Shown here one piece after another: positions 28,228 through 41,800 of a stretch of 64,000 nucleotides of DNA. The translations under genes were made by a program, and so were the position numbers. The notes beneath the pieces were generated by a model that was given only the letters and a program-made list of their open reading frames with translations, was not told the DNA's origin and did not search any database. This DNA comes from Pontederia crassipes. Taxonomy: Eukaryota > Streptophyta > Magnoliopsida > Commelinales > Pontederiaceae. Position 1 is the stretch's first letter; each line of letters begins with the position of its first letter. Where the stretch lies: positions 55,065,995-55,129,994 of the forward strand of contig CM060198.1 in the NCBI GenBank assembly GCA_030549335.1, in the 5' to 3' direction.

Positions 28228-29898
28228 TGCTAATTAATTTATGATTGCGATAAATTGATAATCATGATTGATGGGTAATGAAAAATTAATTATTACTTGC
28301 GACAAATTGATTATTGTGGCCGATGGATAATAAAATATCAATTAATTGTCAATTAGGAGTTTACATGACCTATTGATACTTAATAATGGATCATAAACAA
28401 TGCACTGCTACTTGTATATTGAGATTGATTATCCATTATTTCATTGATGATATGAAGATAGCTAATTATTTATAATTAAATTGATTATTGCTACATTTAT
28501 AATTGTTAGTATTGACTTATATATGTTTGATATGACGTTCATACAATTATGATAGTGCATATACCAAATACTTATGTGTGATTCATATATTATTATTGGG
28601 CGACCTTAGATGTTGAATTTTATATTCAATATTTTTTCCCTTGTAAGGGAATCCATAGAGGACAAGTAGATAATGGTTGTGCTGCGATTGATGACTCTTG
28701 TGACAATTGACTTGCAAGTGTTCAGGGTGTGCATTTTGAGATGCTACATAAGGTATAATTAAATGAGAACACCCTTTATCTAGTTTTAATAAGGTAAAAT
28801 ACATGTTGAGCGTCTATCACATCATCATGCATGCTTAGCATATTTAACTTATATAGCTAATGAAAATGTCATAAGAGAATGTAATACCTTCTAGTATTAT
28901 TAGAGAAAACTAGAAAAATGATGGGATGTTATGAAGGTCATAAGATATGGCTAGAGGTATTGTGACATCATCATTAATGATATAACTCGTATTCTAAATA
29001 GATTCTTCGAACATAGACTACCCACGCCCTAAGGAGGATATCCAAAGTATAAATTAAGAAACTTTTATATGCACGGACGGAGCCAAGATGAAATTTTAAG
29101 GATGGCAAAGATAGACAATATAAAATGCATATATATATATATATATATTAATTTTTAAATTAAATTAAGAAATAATAATATTACTTTAGAATTAAAATAT
29201 AATTATAATAATTATTTTATTTAGAATAATATTTTTTTATTTATCGTGCATTTCTTCCTTTCTACATTTATCATGTTAAAGGAAGATATATGGAAGTAAC
29301 TTTTTTATGACAATTAATTGATTTGATTTTTTTTATGTAAAGGAGTCAAAATTATTAGTACATATGTTATATTTTTTTATGAATACACATATTACACTGT
29401 AATATTTTATAAATATACACATATTTCTCTCATTAATATAATGACATATTATAATTATGTCAAGGTCACAAAATTAGGGGACCTTACCATATATTTTCTA
29501 TATAAATAATAATATATATTATTGTATGTAATGTTTAAAAAAGTTAAGAGGGTTTAATTGTGTCAAGTTCACAAAATTAAGAGTGAATGATACACATAAG
29601 TTAGGATAAAGATGCATATACTATGCCTTATTCTCAAGATTGGTCAAAATTATATCTCACATTCTATTACCTATATAGTATATATGTTAGGGATATAATT
29701 GGATGAATGCCAAGTATGGATATTATTCCATAACTATGACTATGATTAAGTGATTTTGATTGGTCAAAGATAGATTAAATGTTATACACACAATAATAAG
29801 GATGAGAAAGGACAAAGGAAACATGTATCTTAAGAAATAATGGAAGATGATATGCGAGACATTATGTCGCATGACAATGCTTATTATAAACCTATAGA
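25079..29898. other. AT-rich intergenic stretch, no gene seen
   Basis: No coding sequence recognised. Contains microsatellites at 25706-25727 (TA), 26447-26488 (TAA), 28191-28227 (AT then TG) and about 29130-29148 (AT). Imperfect repeats of TTGATAAT/ATTGATGG text occur at 28080-28340. Fragments such as ATAACGATCCGAAGTTTC (25262) and ATAACAACCCCAAAATTTT (25360) resemble ends of plant gypsy LTRs, but no element could be bounded. Confidence 0.45.
26447..26488. repeat. (TAA)n microsatellite
   Basis: Fourteen trinucleotide copies. Confidence 0.95.
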
Positions 29899-30580
29899 CA
29901 CTACAAGAAAAATGCAAATTACAAACAATCAGAGTCTGTAATTTGCGAAAATTCGTCGAACATTACGATTTTCGATGAGTTTTTCGACGGAATCGATTCG
30001 ACGAAAAAATGATCATCGCAAATCATTTTCGACAGTCGAACAAAATTCGTTGATATTTTCGACGGTTATGACCGTCGCAAATGTCCGGCGACCGCAATCG
30101 CCGAAAGTCGACCGCCAAAAGTTTCGACGGTCTCGACCATCGAAACTTTCGACGGTCACAATCGTCGCAAAGAATTTTTATAATATAAAAAAATTAGTCC
30201 GCCGCCAGCGACCGGATCCGGCAGCCAGCGACGGATTTGACCGTCCGCGGCCAGATCCGACCACCAGGCGCCCGATCCGATGCCCGCGGCGAGATCTGGC
30301 CGCCAGGCAGCCGATCCTACGCCTGCAGCAGATCCGACCGCCTGGCGGCCGATCCGGCACCTGCGGTCAGATCCGACTGCCAGGCGGCCGATCCGACGCC
30401 CGCGGCCAGATTCTGGCGTCCGATCCGACGTCCACGGCTAGATTTTGGCAGCCAATCCGGTGCCCACAGCCAATCCGGCTAGATCGGGCATTTTCGACGA
30501 TGATTTTGGCCGTCAATAATTCCAATAGATCGCTATCCGTCGAAAATGACCCGTCGGAAAATCCCAATTTCCTTGCAGTG
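29899..30580. mobile_element. CACTA-type MITE with GC-rich minisatellite
   Basis: Begins CACTACAAGAAAAATGC and ends TTTCCTTGCAGTG, an imperfect inverted pair typical of CACTA ends. Flanking triplets AGA and AAA are an imperfect 3-bp duplication. The interior is full of TTTCGACGG and its complement, and carries a 39-bp minisatellite. No transposase is present. The 205-codon plus-strand ORF over this element is only a translation of the repeat array. Confidence 0.82.
30214..30480. repeat. 39-bp GC-rich minisatellite inside the CACTA MITE
   Basis: Units starting AGATCC or a variant at 30253, 30292, 30330, 30369 and 30408 give a 38-39-bp period with consensus landmarks GCCAGGCGGCCGATCCGA and GCCCGCGGCC. 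The flanking units are more diverged. The period is divisible by three, which keeps ORFs open on both strands. Confidence 0.88.
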
Positions 30581-32782
30581 AAAGTATATTAATATTTTAA
30601 AGGACTTGTTGTTTGATTGAGGATTAGAGATGTAAAGAATATTAATTACAGGTATAAAGAAGGTGTCGATTATAAGTTGTCCTTTAATTTTATGAAAAAG
30701 TGAAGGTAACTTTATTTTTTAAAAAAAGCACTATAATGTGATCCCTGGTACTTTTAATTTATTTAAATACTATTTTATTATTTAATATATAAATTAAAGT
30801 TTAAGAGATATAATAAAATATTTTGAAATAAAATAAACGTATAGTTAAAGAATAGATAAAAAATAAGGAAAGATAAATATTAACTAGGATGAAATGAAAT
30901 TATGATTTGGGATTTAAATTAAAGCTTTAGTTAAATCCAAAGGTATAATTATGAAAAAACTCCTAATTATAATTAATTAAGAAGCCTTAATTGTAGATTA
31001 ACTCAAGATTAATTCTATATAAAATTTGACTTGAAACTTTCCCAACACCAAGGTGTGACATACCCTCTTCCTCCTCCTCCTGTGTGCAATATGAGGCAAT
31101 CAACAAGCGTCCCAATGCATCTCTATCCATTGGCCGTCCTTCCTTGGACACCAATGTATGAACATCAAGGAGGCAATTTGAGGTTGGATGTGGAAGAATA
31201 CTAGTTAGTTTGAAAACGAGAAGTTAAATTTCTCACTTATTTAAGTTATGAAATGGATCCCATTTTGTCAATATGGACTCATGCCTTGCTCTTCTATATA
31301 TTGGCTTGGATTATAGGGTGGGAGTGTAGAAGTCTGGGGAAAAGGTTCTTCTATATAGAACCCAATCCCTATCCACCTTGTGATGATCCGACTCGACCTA
31401 GGTCTTGAGAGACATGAGCTTAACTCTTATAGAATTTCTATGGCCAATGGACAACTCTCCAACTGTATAAGTTAGTGCACACAAAATATGCATTTTGATA
31501 AATTGAAATCTCTTTTTAAGAAAAAGTAAATGTGTTAAGTTATAGTACAAAATAAAATGAATAAAGAGAAATGTTTATTTCATTTTTCATTTTTTATTTA
31601 ATTATTTCTCATATAGGTATATAATAGTTTTATGATTAATATTGATCTTAAAAAATGTTAAAATAATTCAAGTATTAGGAATATTCAAGAGTCGAGTTGG
31701 ACCTAAATCATAAACAAACTTGACCAAATCTAACTAAGTTTAATCAGATCAAGTCGAGTTGTGTTCCAATTTTTTTACGATAAGACCCAACCAAACTTAG
31801 GTCATGCAGAATTGGGTTGATGGTTGACCATCATTTTTTTTAAAAATAATATAAATATTTTATTTTATATGTCAAAAGAAGTATTTTAAATATTTATCTA
31901 TATTCAGAGTACTTTATTTTGTCTAATTCTAATTTTAAATGATATAAAAGACTTGAATTAATTAAATAAAAAATATAATACTATTAAATAAATAAGAACT
32001 CAGGGCAACACACCATCACTAATCCGACTCGACTCGGCCCAACATGACTCCGGGCGAATCAAATTTTCGAGTTCACCGAGTTGATTCGACATGCCTAACA
32101 AGGACGACTATTGAAGATCATGCTTGCTAAGCTCATAATTAGTCAAACTTTCTTATGAATAGGTTTGGAAAATATATGTATTTGATAAGTGATATTTTTT
32201 ACTTTGGTAAGATCAACAACCTATACGGGAAAAATAATAAATAGAGGATCCAACATTCCTACACACACCACACATTACTTAGGACTCATTTGGTCGAAGT
32301 AGCTAATTTATCACTATATTCTCGACATTTTTAAAAGTAATGAGAATGTAGAAATATTTTTTCACAATAGTCGGTAAATCACCCTTATGTTTATACAAGT
32401 GATAATATTGTCTTACTTTTTCTCCAAGAGTAAATCCCTCTTTTTCCATTTTGTATTTAATTAAATATTATATTCCATAATATATGCATATACATATATA
32501 TAATAATATAATTGTGGTATTTTTACTTACATATCTCAAGGATTTTAATTTGTTATTATAAAAAATATCAGTCATTTATTATGAAATAATGTATAATTTA
32601 TTATTATTATTAGTAGCACATTCATCCGAAGACAAAATTATTTAATTCTCTTTTAAATTATCTTTAGCTTATCGAATTGTAACTTATTAACTTTTTTTAT
32701 TAACAAGCCAAAGAACCATTTGATTTTGCTATGTTTTAATGAGGATTACTTTATTAAGAATGAAAGAGAAATATTTTGCCTC
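30581..32782. other. AT-rich intergenic stretch, no gene seen
   Basis: No coding sequence recognised. Sections at 31680-31830 and 32020-32100 carry GTCGAGTTGG and CGACTCGACTCGGCCCAAC motifs similar to those in the 22.7-kb, 24.6-kb and 53.5-kb repeats, so they are probably parts of related MITEs. Confidence 0.4.
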
Positions 32783-33795
32783 ACAATCAAATTCGTAAAA
32801 AATCTCATAAAATTCGACGGACAATGGTCGTTGAAAAAATGATCATCGAAATGATTTTTCGATGGGTGCATTAAAATCATTGATATTTCCGACAGCTACC
32901 ACCATCACGAAGAGGCCTTCAAAATTTTCAACGAGACTAATCCGTCGTAAGTTCTCAAGGATTCATAAAATTCGTCGGACAATGATTGTTGGAAAAATGA
33001 TCATCGAAAATTATTTTTCGATGGATGCATTAAAATCATAGATATTTTTTTACGGGTACCACCATCGCAAAGAGACCTTTCAAAAATTTCAACGAGACTA
33101 ATGCATCGAAAGTTCTCAAGGTCATGCACCCTTCAAAAGTTCTGAATGGAAACCCAACGGAAATTTTGACGGGTAAGTCCCCTTAGAATTTTCGACGTGT
33201 AATTCACCCTTTGAAATTTCCACCTTGGTTTTATCCATCGGAAACTCGTTAGACAGGCGAATCCAATTACACTGCATGGATTCGACCATCCAGCGAGCGA
33301 TTAACGATTGGAGCTGGCCACTGGATAGACGAATGCGGCTGTGCTGCATGCATCCGAATCTGACCACGCTACAAGCGGTTGGATTCCGATGCGATCCATG
33401 GGTTAACTATTGCCATTAGTAAAAAATATTAATCGTATGCTAATATTAAATTATTAATTGTATGTCAATATAATATAATATAATAATATATAATATTATG
33501 ATATATTTTATTATAAATTCAAATTTCAATGAAAAATGTCAAAAATTTTAATATTAAAATATTAATTGTATGCCAATGTTTTACTATATAGTATTATAAT
33601 ATTTTTTATTATAAATTTAAGTTTTGATTGTCCTAGTCTTCAGAACCACTGACGGTCGCTCTATCCATTGGTCCCGAGGACGATGATCGTCGATAAAATA
33701 CCGATGATTTGTGTCGTTTCGTAGACATTTCAAAAACTCCATCGAAAAATGTAAAGAATTTTAATTCATCGAAAATATACAATTTTTTTGTAGTG
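32783..33795. mobile_element. CACTA-type MITE remnant with internal duplication
   Basis: The right end TTTTTTTGTAGTG is an inverted CACTACAAAAA terminus. The left end near 32783 (CACAATCAAATTCG) is degraded. The interior has TTTCGACG motifs and a tandem duplication of about 158 bp. Non-coding. Confidence 0.6.
32806..33121. repeat. ~158-bp tandem duplication within the CACTA-type remnant
   Basis: Copy one starts CATAAAATTCGACGG at 32806 and copy two CATAAAATTCGTCGG at 32964. Both proceed through ATGATCATCGAAA, GCATTAAAATCAT and TTCAACGAGACTAAT to GTTCTCAAGG. Substitutions are scattered. Confidence 0.85.
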
Positions 33796-34013
33796 TGTTA
33801 GAAGCCGGACATTCATTATATTCATTTTTGAGAATTGTCGCCAACTTTTTTTAAAAGTAATGAGAATCTGAACTCGTTTCAATAAAAAAAATGCACTTAT
33901 TGTTACCAAATTTCCTTTTACCCTTTTCTAAAACCATCCATTACAAAGAAAGATATTCTTAGGACAAAAAAATAATTTAAACTTTAATTATAGATAGAAC
34001 TAACTTTAATACC

Positions 34014-34561
34014 CACTACAAGAAAAACGCTGATTACCGACGATTTTTCAGAAATATCGATGGTTCTAACCGTCCGAAAAATCTCGGCCGATGGTTCTAA
34101 TCGTCGGAAAAGTCCCGGCGGTTCCAACCGTCGAAAGTTTCTGACGGTTGTGACCGTCGGAAAAGTCTGGGGGTTTCAACCGTTGAAAGTTTTCGATGGT
34201 CGCAATTGTCGAAACTTTCGACAATTGCGACGACCGTCGATCTTTCGCGATCGCGATCGTCGCAAATCCGGCCGCCTCCGGCAGGATCCGACCGCCATTC
34301 CTAATCGTCGAAAAATTAAATAATAATATAATAAATTACATAATTTAATTTTTCATTTTCGACGGTCATATCCGTCGGAAATTGCGACGGATGAATATCC
34401 GTCAGAAATATCGACATTCCTAATCGTCAAAAAATTAAATAATAATATAACAAATTACATAATTTATTTTTTCATTTTTGACGGTCGTAACCGTCGTAAA
34501 TTGCGACAGATTTCTATCCGTTAAAAATTGCCCATCGAAAAATGATAATTTTCTTGTAGTG
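34014..34561. mobile_element. CACTA-type MITE with clean ends
   Basis: Begins CACTACAAGAAAAACG and ends TTTTCTTGTAGTG, with a perfect 3-bp duplication ACC on both sides (34011-34013, 34562-34564), as CACTA elements make. The interior has dense, alternating TTTCGACGG and CCGTCGAAA motifs and an internal repeat of period about 119 bp (ATTCCTAATCGTC at 34297 and 34416). There is no transposase. Confidence 0.88.
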
Positions 34562-35008
34562 ACCAATCCTTGATTATGACCAAAATTATATTTCTACGAA
34601 TTTTTTCGACAATACTTTTAAATAAATTTAATTTGAGTATAATATGTTTTATCTATATCATTTTTCAAGTAACTGAGGAAGAGATAATCGGGAGAGACTA
34701 AACACATTATTCTAAAAAAAAAATTATGTAACAAAGGGCCGAGAGATGCCTCCATGCCACTCTTCCCGCAACCTCAAAATTTTTGGAAGATAGAAACCGT
34801 TAAAAAGATGCATAGAAGCTTTGCAATGCAAGATTTTGCTAAGAAGAGTCTAAAAGCTGTAAAAGGAAAAGGAAAAAAAGAAAGAAAGAAAGCAAGAACC
34901 AGATCAAGGAGCTAATAGAGAAGATACTTTGCTCAAAGCACAGGCTACCACTTCCCCTTTGACTCTCTCTCTCTTTCTCCTTTAGCTGTATTGTATCAGG
35001 GTACGTAT

Positions 35009-35060
<52 letters not shown>

Positions 35061-38013
35061 GCAGCAACTTGTAAGTGATATTTAGATGGAAGTGCAAATG
35101 CTTAATAGTTCAATACTGCAACACAAGTTAAATTTAGTTAAAGATAAGTAGATGAATCCACATACATGAAGTGAACGAACAGTTCCTAGTGGTAGTGTGG
35201 TACATCCATTGTGCTACTTTATTTTCACTAAGATTCTGCCTGCACACCAGAAATGGTTTACCCATGACACCCCAACACCTTCCTATACTAATATGGCTAA
35301 ACAATTATGTGCAATACATATAATAATGGAGAAGGCTTTTTTTTTACTTTGCAACCATGACTATATATATACACGTACCACAGTTACCTATGTGTTGATG
35401 CGTCTGTAATAATTGGAGCAATATATAGGATGGCCTAGTGGGCACTTGCACAAATAATTCTGCTGTCCACTAAGTTCCACAAAATGAAAATTATTAACTT
35501 TCTTTCCTCCTTGGATGTACCTCTGTCCTTATGTAAGTAAGCATCATTCCCATCTGCATTAACGATATGGACAAACTTGTTCTTGTTCCAAAATTTGATC
35601 ATATATATGTATCCTAATCGTGCCCCCGTACCCATGTATGGTGTGATCTAGGAGGGAGGAGGGGCCAAGTTGCAGATTTCTTCCAAATGGAATGCAGCCA
35701 GTTTACTGCATGTGATGCTGTGATTTGTGAGCATGGCTTTGTAATAATATTATATATTTCTTTTTCTTCTTTTTCCATTGTTGGGGTAGTGCAGCTTAGT
35801 AGAACATGTTCTTCAATGATGCCCGGACAGGAACCTGAACTGATCTAATTGCATGCATGAAATGGTAAATTTGGTGACAGACGGGACTTGCATGTACGCT
35901 AGGAGAGACAGGATCGACGGCTTCGATGCCGGCATGCCGAAAGATCGGACGGTCGAGAGAACGAGCTGACCGGGGGTTATCCGTGAGCACCATGACCCGG
36001 AATAATGCAACAATCATGCCTGCATTGAATCGAAGCCTAACCGTGTCTCTTAGATCCCCACTCGCAAGGGCTCATGGCCATGGGTGGAGGGGGCCATCCT
36101 CATCAGTTGCACTCTGGAGGTTGGCACTGGTGGTGTTGATGGTGGTGGGGGGGATGGTAAAGGGACGAGAGGTCTCCCTCATGCCCACTTCAGGAGTGCA
36201 TATGATATCAAATCCCAAACAAGAAATTTTCTTTTATATATTTGTTGCCACATATACATTCACCTTTTTTCTACTATTTTTTTTTCTCATTATAGCTTTT
36301 ATATTCTTCTCCCTCTTGAAGGATTCTTAAGACCCACAAAAATCTCATTATGAAGCTAATGACTCATGCACGTTCCATGACATGATGCATGCAAGAGAAT
36401 AAAAAAAAAAGGTAATGAACGAGGAAAAAAGGTCAAGGCCACTAATTTCAGTTGGGCTAATGGAGTGGAACTGTTGGATTAGTAGGTCTTTGCGTTGGAT
36501 TTGTTATCAACTTATCAAAGCAAGGGGCGAATCCACTCCCACTAAAGCTAAGATTCCCTTTTGTTATTGTTGTTGTTGCTGCTGGTGGCACTTAATAGTT
36601 TGTGACCAGGTCACCAGGTGGCCATGGCTTTTCGACAGGTCTTAAGAAGCTTAAATTGACACCACGGGGGACCTCTGAATAGATCAGACATGGCGAGGTG
36701 GTTGACTCGATGAGAATTGATTCCTCAAAATCCCCCCATGATCTCTTCTTCTTCTTCTTCTTCTTTTTTATTTCTGAACTTTTTTTTACGGACGCAGTCT
36801 CCTGAAATGTAACGTTTGATCGGATTTAGAAGAACGGTGGTGGAAGTGGTGACATTCTTCGAGTTCCCATGGAATTGTAGTGTTGCATGGCCCTTTGAAA
36901 CATCTCTTGGTGAACGCACAAGTTAATTCCTAAATGCATAAAAACTAATGCGAGGCGTGCACGCAGAGATGCGTCCTTGGAGAACTAAAGCGTGCCACAT
37001 TGGTACGGTTGCAGCATTCTCTTCTAAGTCTCAGGCCTAACAGTGTCGCTGTGTGCACTTGGGGGCAGGACTCTTGATCCAAGCACTAGCTGCTCGCCTC
37101 TGGTTTGTCCCAAGAAACATCCATCCCCAGTCCATCTAATCACCACCCAACCAGACATTGATGAGGAGGGAGAAGGTGGTCTAGGACTACTGCTACTACT
37201 ATGGGTAGGAGTGGTGGGACTGATACATAATTTGGATCCATCCATGCTACAATTTTCAAATGAGCAAAGTTGGTGTGCGACCGGCCATTGGATTCGAGGC
37301 GCAGAGCCAACTGAGATTGCCCAAACTTCTAGGAGGCCAAGCCATATCCTAACACTCTCCACTAGGTGAGAGAGAGGAGGAGAGAGCACGAGTGTTCATG
37401 CACAGGCCTCTTGTGGCCTCACTGATCCGCTGACACAAATCATACACAAAACAAGTTTAAGAGCAATCTAACATTCTGCAAGGATGCGAGCGAGGACAAG
37501 ATAGAAACAAAAAGAGGAAAATGAGGACATCTTTCATGCATGTAGCAAAGAACACAGCTACCAATAGATACGTACATGTATTCCATACGCATATCAGATA
37601 GCAGTAGCTTAAAATAAGCAAAAAAAGCACACGGTAAACAAGGTTCTCTCACTCACTCTCTCTCTCTCTCCTCTCCGTGTAGATACATCTTTTATCTCTT
37701 TTTCTACTTTAACTGCTTTTCCTCATGCTGCCTTGCCCCCATGGAAAGACTAACTAGAGAGAGGAAGGATGGTGCATCAGACTGACCGCGGGCAGGAGCC
37801 ACGTAAGTGCAGATTCTGTAGACTGCCTGTTCCCCGGGCAGCTGCCGGGCAGTCCCGTTTTATTTTTTTCTGATTTTTTTTCATTTTCTTTGGCCCACTT
37901 CAGGCAATTTATTAATTTGTAGAAGTGCCTTTTTAATGATTTATTTTTTATTTCCCTGGTTTTGGAATTTGGACTTGGATTTGACCATTAGGGGTGGGGG
38001 TGTGTGTGTGAGA

Positions 38014-38044
<31 letters not shown>

Positions 38045-38500
38045 GAGGAGGAGGAGGAGGAGGGAGGAGGAGAAAGGCAGGCTGGTGAGAGTATTTGCGA
38101 GAGAGGCCTCAATGCTAATGCTGCACTTTATTCTCTTCAAATGAGAAACTTTGGTGTGCCCTGAGGACATGGTTCAGAAGGAGAACGGGAGAAAGAAAGT
38201 AGCGGCTTCTTCCTCCTGTGCTGTGCCCACCCTCCGAGGCCTCTTCTCAGCTCCTTAATTTGCTTCAACGTCTGTTTAGTGCCAACATTGATATGTTGGC
38301 CTCCAAGATTTGATTTTTACGCGTCCGTTGCCTTTGCTTTGCATCCTCTAGTGCTTCTACATCAGCACCTTGGCATCATTGGTCACCCATCTATTTAGGA
38401 CAAAATCCCATCGTTCTGCAACTGTAACGCTTCGAGAGCTTGTTTGTTCTGTCTTTGCTGCAGAGGGCCAAGAAGTAATGTAAATTAGTTGGAGAGGATT
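34562..38500. other. Non-coding stretch upstream of the 5-phosphatase gene
   Basis: No gene recognised. Holds an AT microsatellite at about 35020-35057, CT/AG and GGA runs at 37650-37670 and 38010-38072, and unique-looking sequence that may include the promoter of the downstream gene. ORFs of up to 134 codons near 35.9-36.4 kb overlap in several frames, begin in unlikely contexts and carry no motif. Confidence 0.45.
38010..38072. repeat. (AG)n / (GGA)n low-complexity tract
   Basis: A GA dinucleotide run passing into GGA trinucleotides, about 760 bases upstream of the first recognised coding exon of the 5-phosphatase. Such purine tracts are common in plant 5' regions. Confidence 0.8.
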
Positions 38501-38831
38501 GCAAACTCGTCTCTTTGTTTTCTGATCCATTGTCAGAGAGCTTTTGAAACGCTGTGGCGGAAATAGGGACTGGGACTGTTTGGCCTATTGTCATCTATCC
38601 TCCTTTGAAGTCTCAGATTCTAGAGGAACACTGGAAGAGGAAGGTAGGCGAGATAATACCTGCTTGTGTTTGTATGAAGAAGTGCTAGCGAGCAATGAGA
38701 GACGAGAATTTGAAGAAAAGCAAGGTTTTTTTTTTTATTTCTACCCTGCCAAATGAACTCCTATTTCTTCTTTCATTTTGAGACGTTGAATCATGCTTTC
38801 TTATTTCCTCTTTCTATTTTTCTGTAAGAAG

Positions 38832-41800
38832 ATGTCGTGGTCTAAGACCTTTGTTAAGAAATGGTTCAACATCAAGAGCAAAGCTCAGGACTTCCATGCG
38901 GATCATGTTGCTGGCAAAGGTAGGTCCAATTGTTCCTGCTCCTATGAAGTTTTAGTCTCTGTGTTTCAAACATTTTTCCTGAATCTCTTAAACTATTTGG
39001 TTCGAGGACCTGGTCTGAGAATCTCCTCCATGGATCATGGTCTGCTGCTTAAAGATCTCCATTTTTTTTCCAATCGCTTCCTAAATATTTTGTCAAGTGA
39101 TTCGCTTCAACTAATTTGGTTCTTCCCTCTAGAGGATAGATGACTATAATCTTTTTTTATTCCAGCCCAAAACATTGAGGAAAGGGGAAGTATTAGCTTA
39201 GAATGTGATGCATGCGAGAGTACCAAAATCAAAGCCTTGCCTTTCGTCTTTATTTTCATCTCACTTGTGAAATGGTTTCTCCTCAGTAGGTAATGAAGAA
39301 TGGAGAACTGGGCATCCTGAGAGGGAGACACGCACAACCAAGAAAAGCAAAACAGGTTACAATTTGCCATTAATCTGCCCATGTATGCATTTTCTTTATT
39401 ATTTTCTTTCATCATTTCTGAGTAATTCCCATTTGGATGCCCAGAGAGATCTTTGAAGAAGAGCTCAGATCGAGTTTGGCGTGGAAGGCTTGATTTCGAT
39501 TCAGCTCAAGTTACAGATATTCAGGAATACAGGTGCTCATCATCTCCTTTCAAGTTTCTCTGATTTGCAACAATGATTACTTACCCACAATTTTGAGCAC
39601 ACAATGAATTCAAGAGAATCTCTTCTTTCTTGGTCATTAGGATCTTTGCAGCGACATGGAATGTGGGTGGGAAATCCCCACCAGGAAACTTGAATCTCGA
39701 GGACTGGCTCCATGCTTCTCCTCCTGCAGATATATATGTTTTGGGGTCGAGTTCTGCCCTTGATTTTAGCACATTTTAGATTTATTTGATGTATTCGCAG
39801 ATGCAATCTTGTACTTCCAAAGAATAAGCTGAAATATTTCTGCTTCAATCTTTCCAGGTTTCAGGAGATAGTTCCTCTCAACGCTGGGAATGTCCTTGGC
39901 ACAGAAGACAATGGACCTGCAAAAAAATGGTTGGGGCTCATTGCAAAGACCTTGAACACTCTTCCTGGAGTATGTGGCTATGGCAGCTACCATACACCAT
40001 CTCCTGTTCCTGATCCAGTTGTTGAACTAGATGCTGATTTTGAAGGATCCTCGACAAGACGGAAAAACTCATCCTTGTTTCATCGACGTTCGTTCCATTC
40101 ACTTAGCCGTAGTTTAAGAATTGATGGTGATTTGATGCTACCACCTCCAAGACTGGATCGCCGGTTTAGTGTCTGTGAAAGGGTCAGCTTTGGCAGCAGA
40201 CCAAGTGATTTTGATGCCAACTACAGATGTGGAGGCTCATCGGATGATGAATACATTGAGGAGTCACCTACTACTGTTTCGCCCCAACCCATACCATATG
40301 GCTATGCTGCTCCTACATACATTGAAGAGAAAGACAGATCATTTCCTAACTCTAGGTACTATTGTCTGAACCTGTTCTTAAGGTTTTTTGGCATTCTTAT
40401 TGTTCATCGGAAGCATTCTCTTATGCAAGTTCCCAGTGAAGTCCTTAAAATCAATTTCATTTCATGTTCATTTCTGCAAACTCTCAAAATCTGACCAGGT
40501 AATAATGCCAGGTACTGTTTAGTTGCAAGCAAGCAGATGGTTGGAGTGTTTCTGACAATTTGGGTGCGACGTGAAATCAAAGATGATGTGAAAAACTTAA
40601 AGGTTTCATGTGTGGGAAGGGGACTAATGGGTTATCTTGGAAATAAGGTATTAATTATGCTTGACTATCATTAGTTGGCTGGGAGCTTCAACATTAATAC
40701 TTGTGTTTTCCAATCATAACGTATTTACATCTGTCTTTGGACTTGGTTACATGTCCTTGTTGATTCAAGACATTATCCTAAATATGTGAAAATATATTGT
40801 AGATTGTGTATCATGTTTCTCTTCTACTCTGCCATTTGTGAATATCATCAATGAGGATTACTACTCTCCTTTCAGGGGTCAATATCAATTAGTATGTCTC
40901 TGCACCAAACCAGCTTCTGCTTCATTTGTAGTCATTTAACATCAGGGGAAAAGGAGGGGGATGAACTGAGAAGGAACTCTGATGTGATGGAGATTCTAAG
41001 AAAGACGAGATTTCCTAGGGTGCGCAGAGTAGGTGATAACAAGTCTCCTGAAACAATTATGGACCATGAGTAAGCTCAGTAATGTTTTCTTTTCATATTT
41101 AACTTATGTTACTTTCTTTAAAAGGGTAATTGTCATCCCCTGATAAATTATTGTGATTTATTTTCTTTATCAGTCGTATAATATGGCTTGGAGATCTGAA
41201 TTACCGCATAGCTCTTTCATATCGTTCAGCAAAGGCCCTAGTTGAAATGCATAACTGGAGAGCGTTGTTAGAAAAAGATCAGGTAATTGGCCAAGTTTCT
41301 TATGATGGACATACTTTCGTTGTGGGTGGGCATACTTTCTGACTTTAAGATTGCTTCATGCTTTTCTGTATTTGGCTTTTCTTTGAAAAAGAACCATGAA
41401 GAATTAGCCTTTTTCTTGTAGAGAAACTATAATTCTGCTTTTATATATATACATTCTTAGGTTTAAAATTTTAGATGTTTTTTGTGAAACAGCTTCGAAT
41501 TGAACAAAGATGTGGTCGTGTATTTCAAGGATGGAAGGAAGGAAGAATATACTTTCCCCCAACCTACAAGTATTCAAACAATTCAGATCGTTATGCAGGA
41601 GATGATATACGCACAAAAGAGAAGAGACGCACACCAGCATGGTAACTTCATAGCTAATTAGTCCCTTAATCTATGAAAATTTTCGTTGTATGATTATTTT
41701 CAAGTTGTGTTTATTGATCTTATTATACTTGTTGTAGGTGTGATCGCATTTTGTGGTATGGAAGAGGCCTTAATCAGCTGGCTTATGTTCGGGGAGAGTC

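Noticed and set aside
29975..30592. 205-codon ORF that could be called a repetitive protein
   Set aside because: It lies wholly inside a CACTA-type MITE and translates a 39-bp minisatellite; other frames are equally open.
35926..36330. 134-codon ORF upstream of the 5-phosphatase
   Set aside because: No domain, low-complexity Phe-rich end, overlapping alternatives in other frames, no splice or start context.
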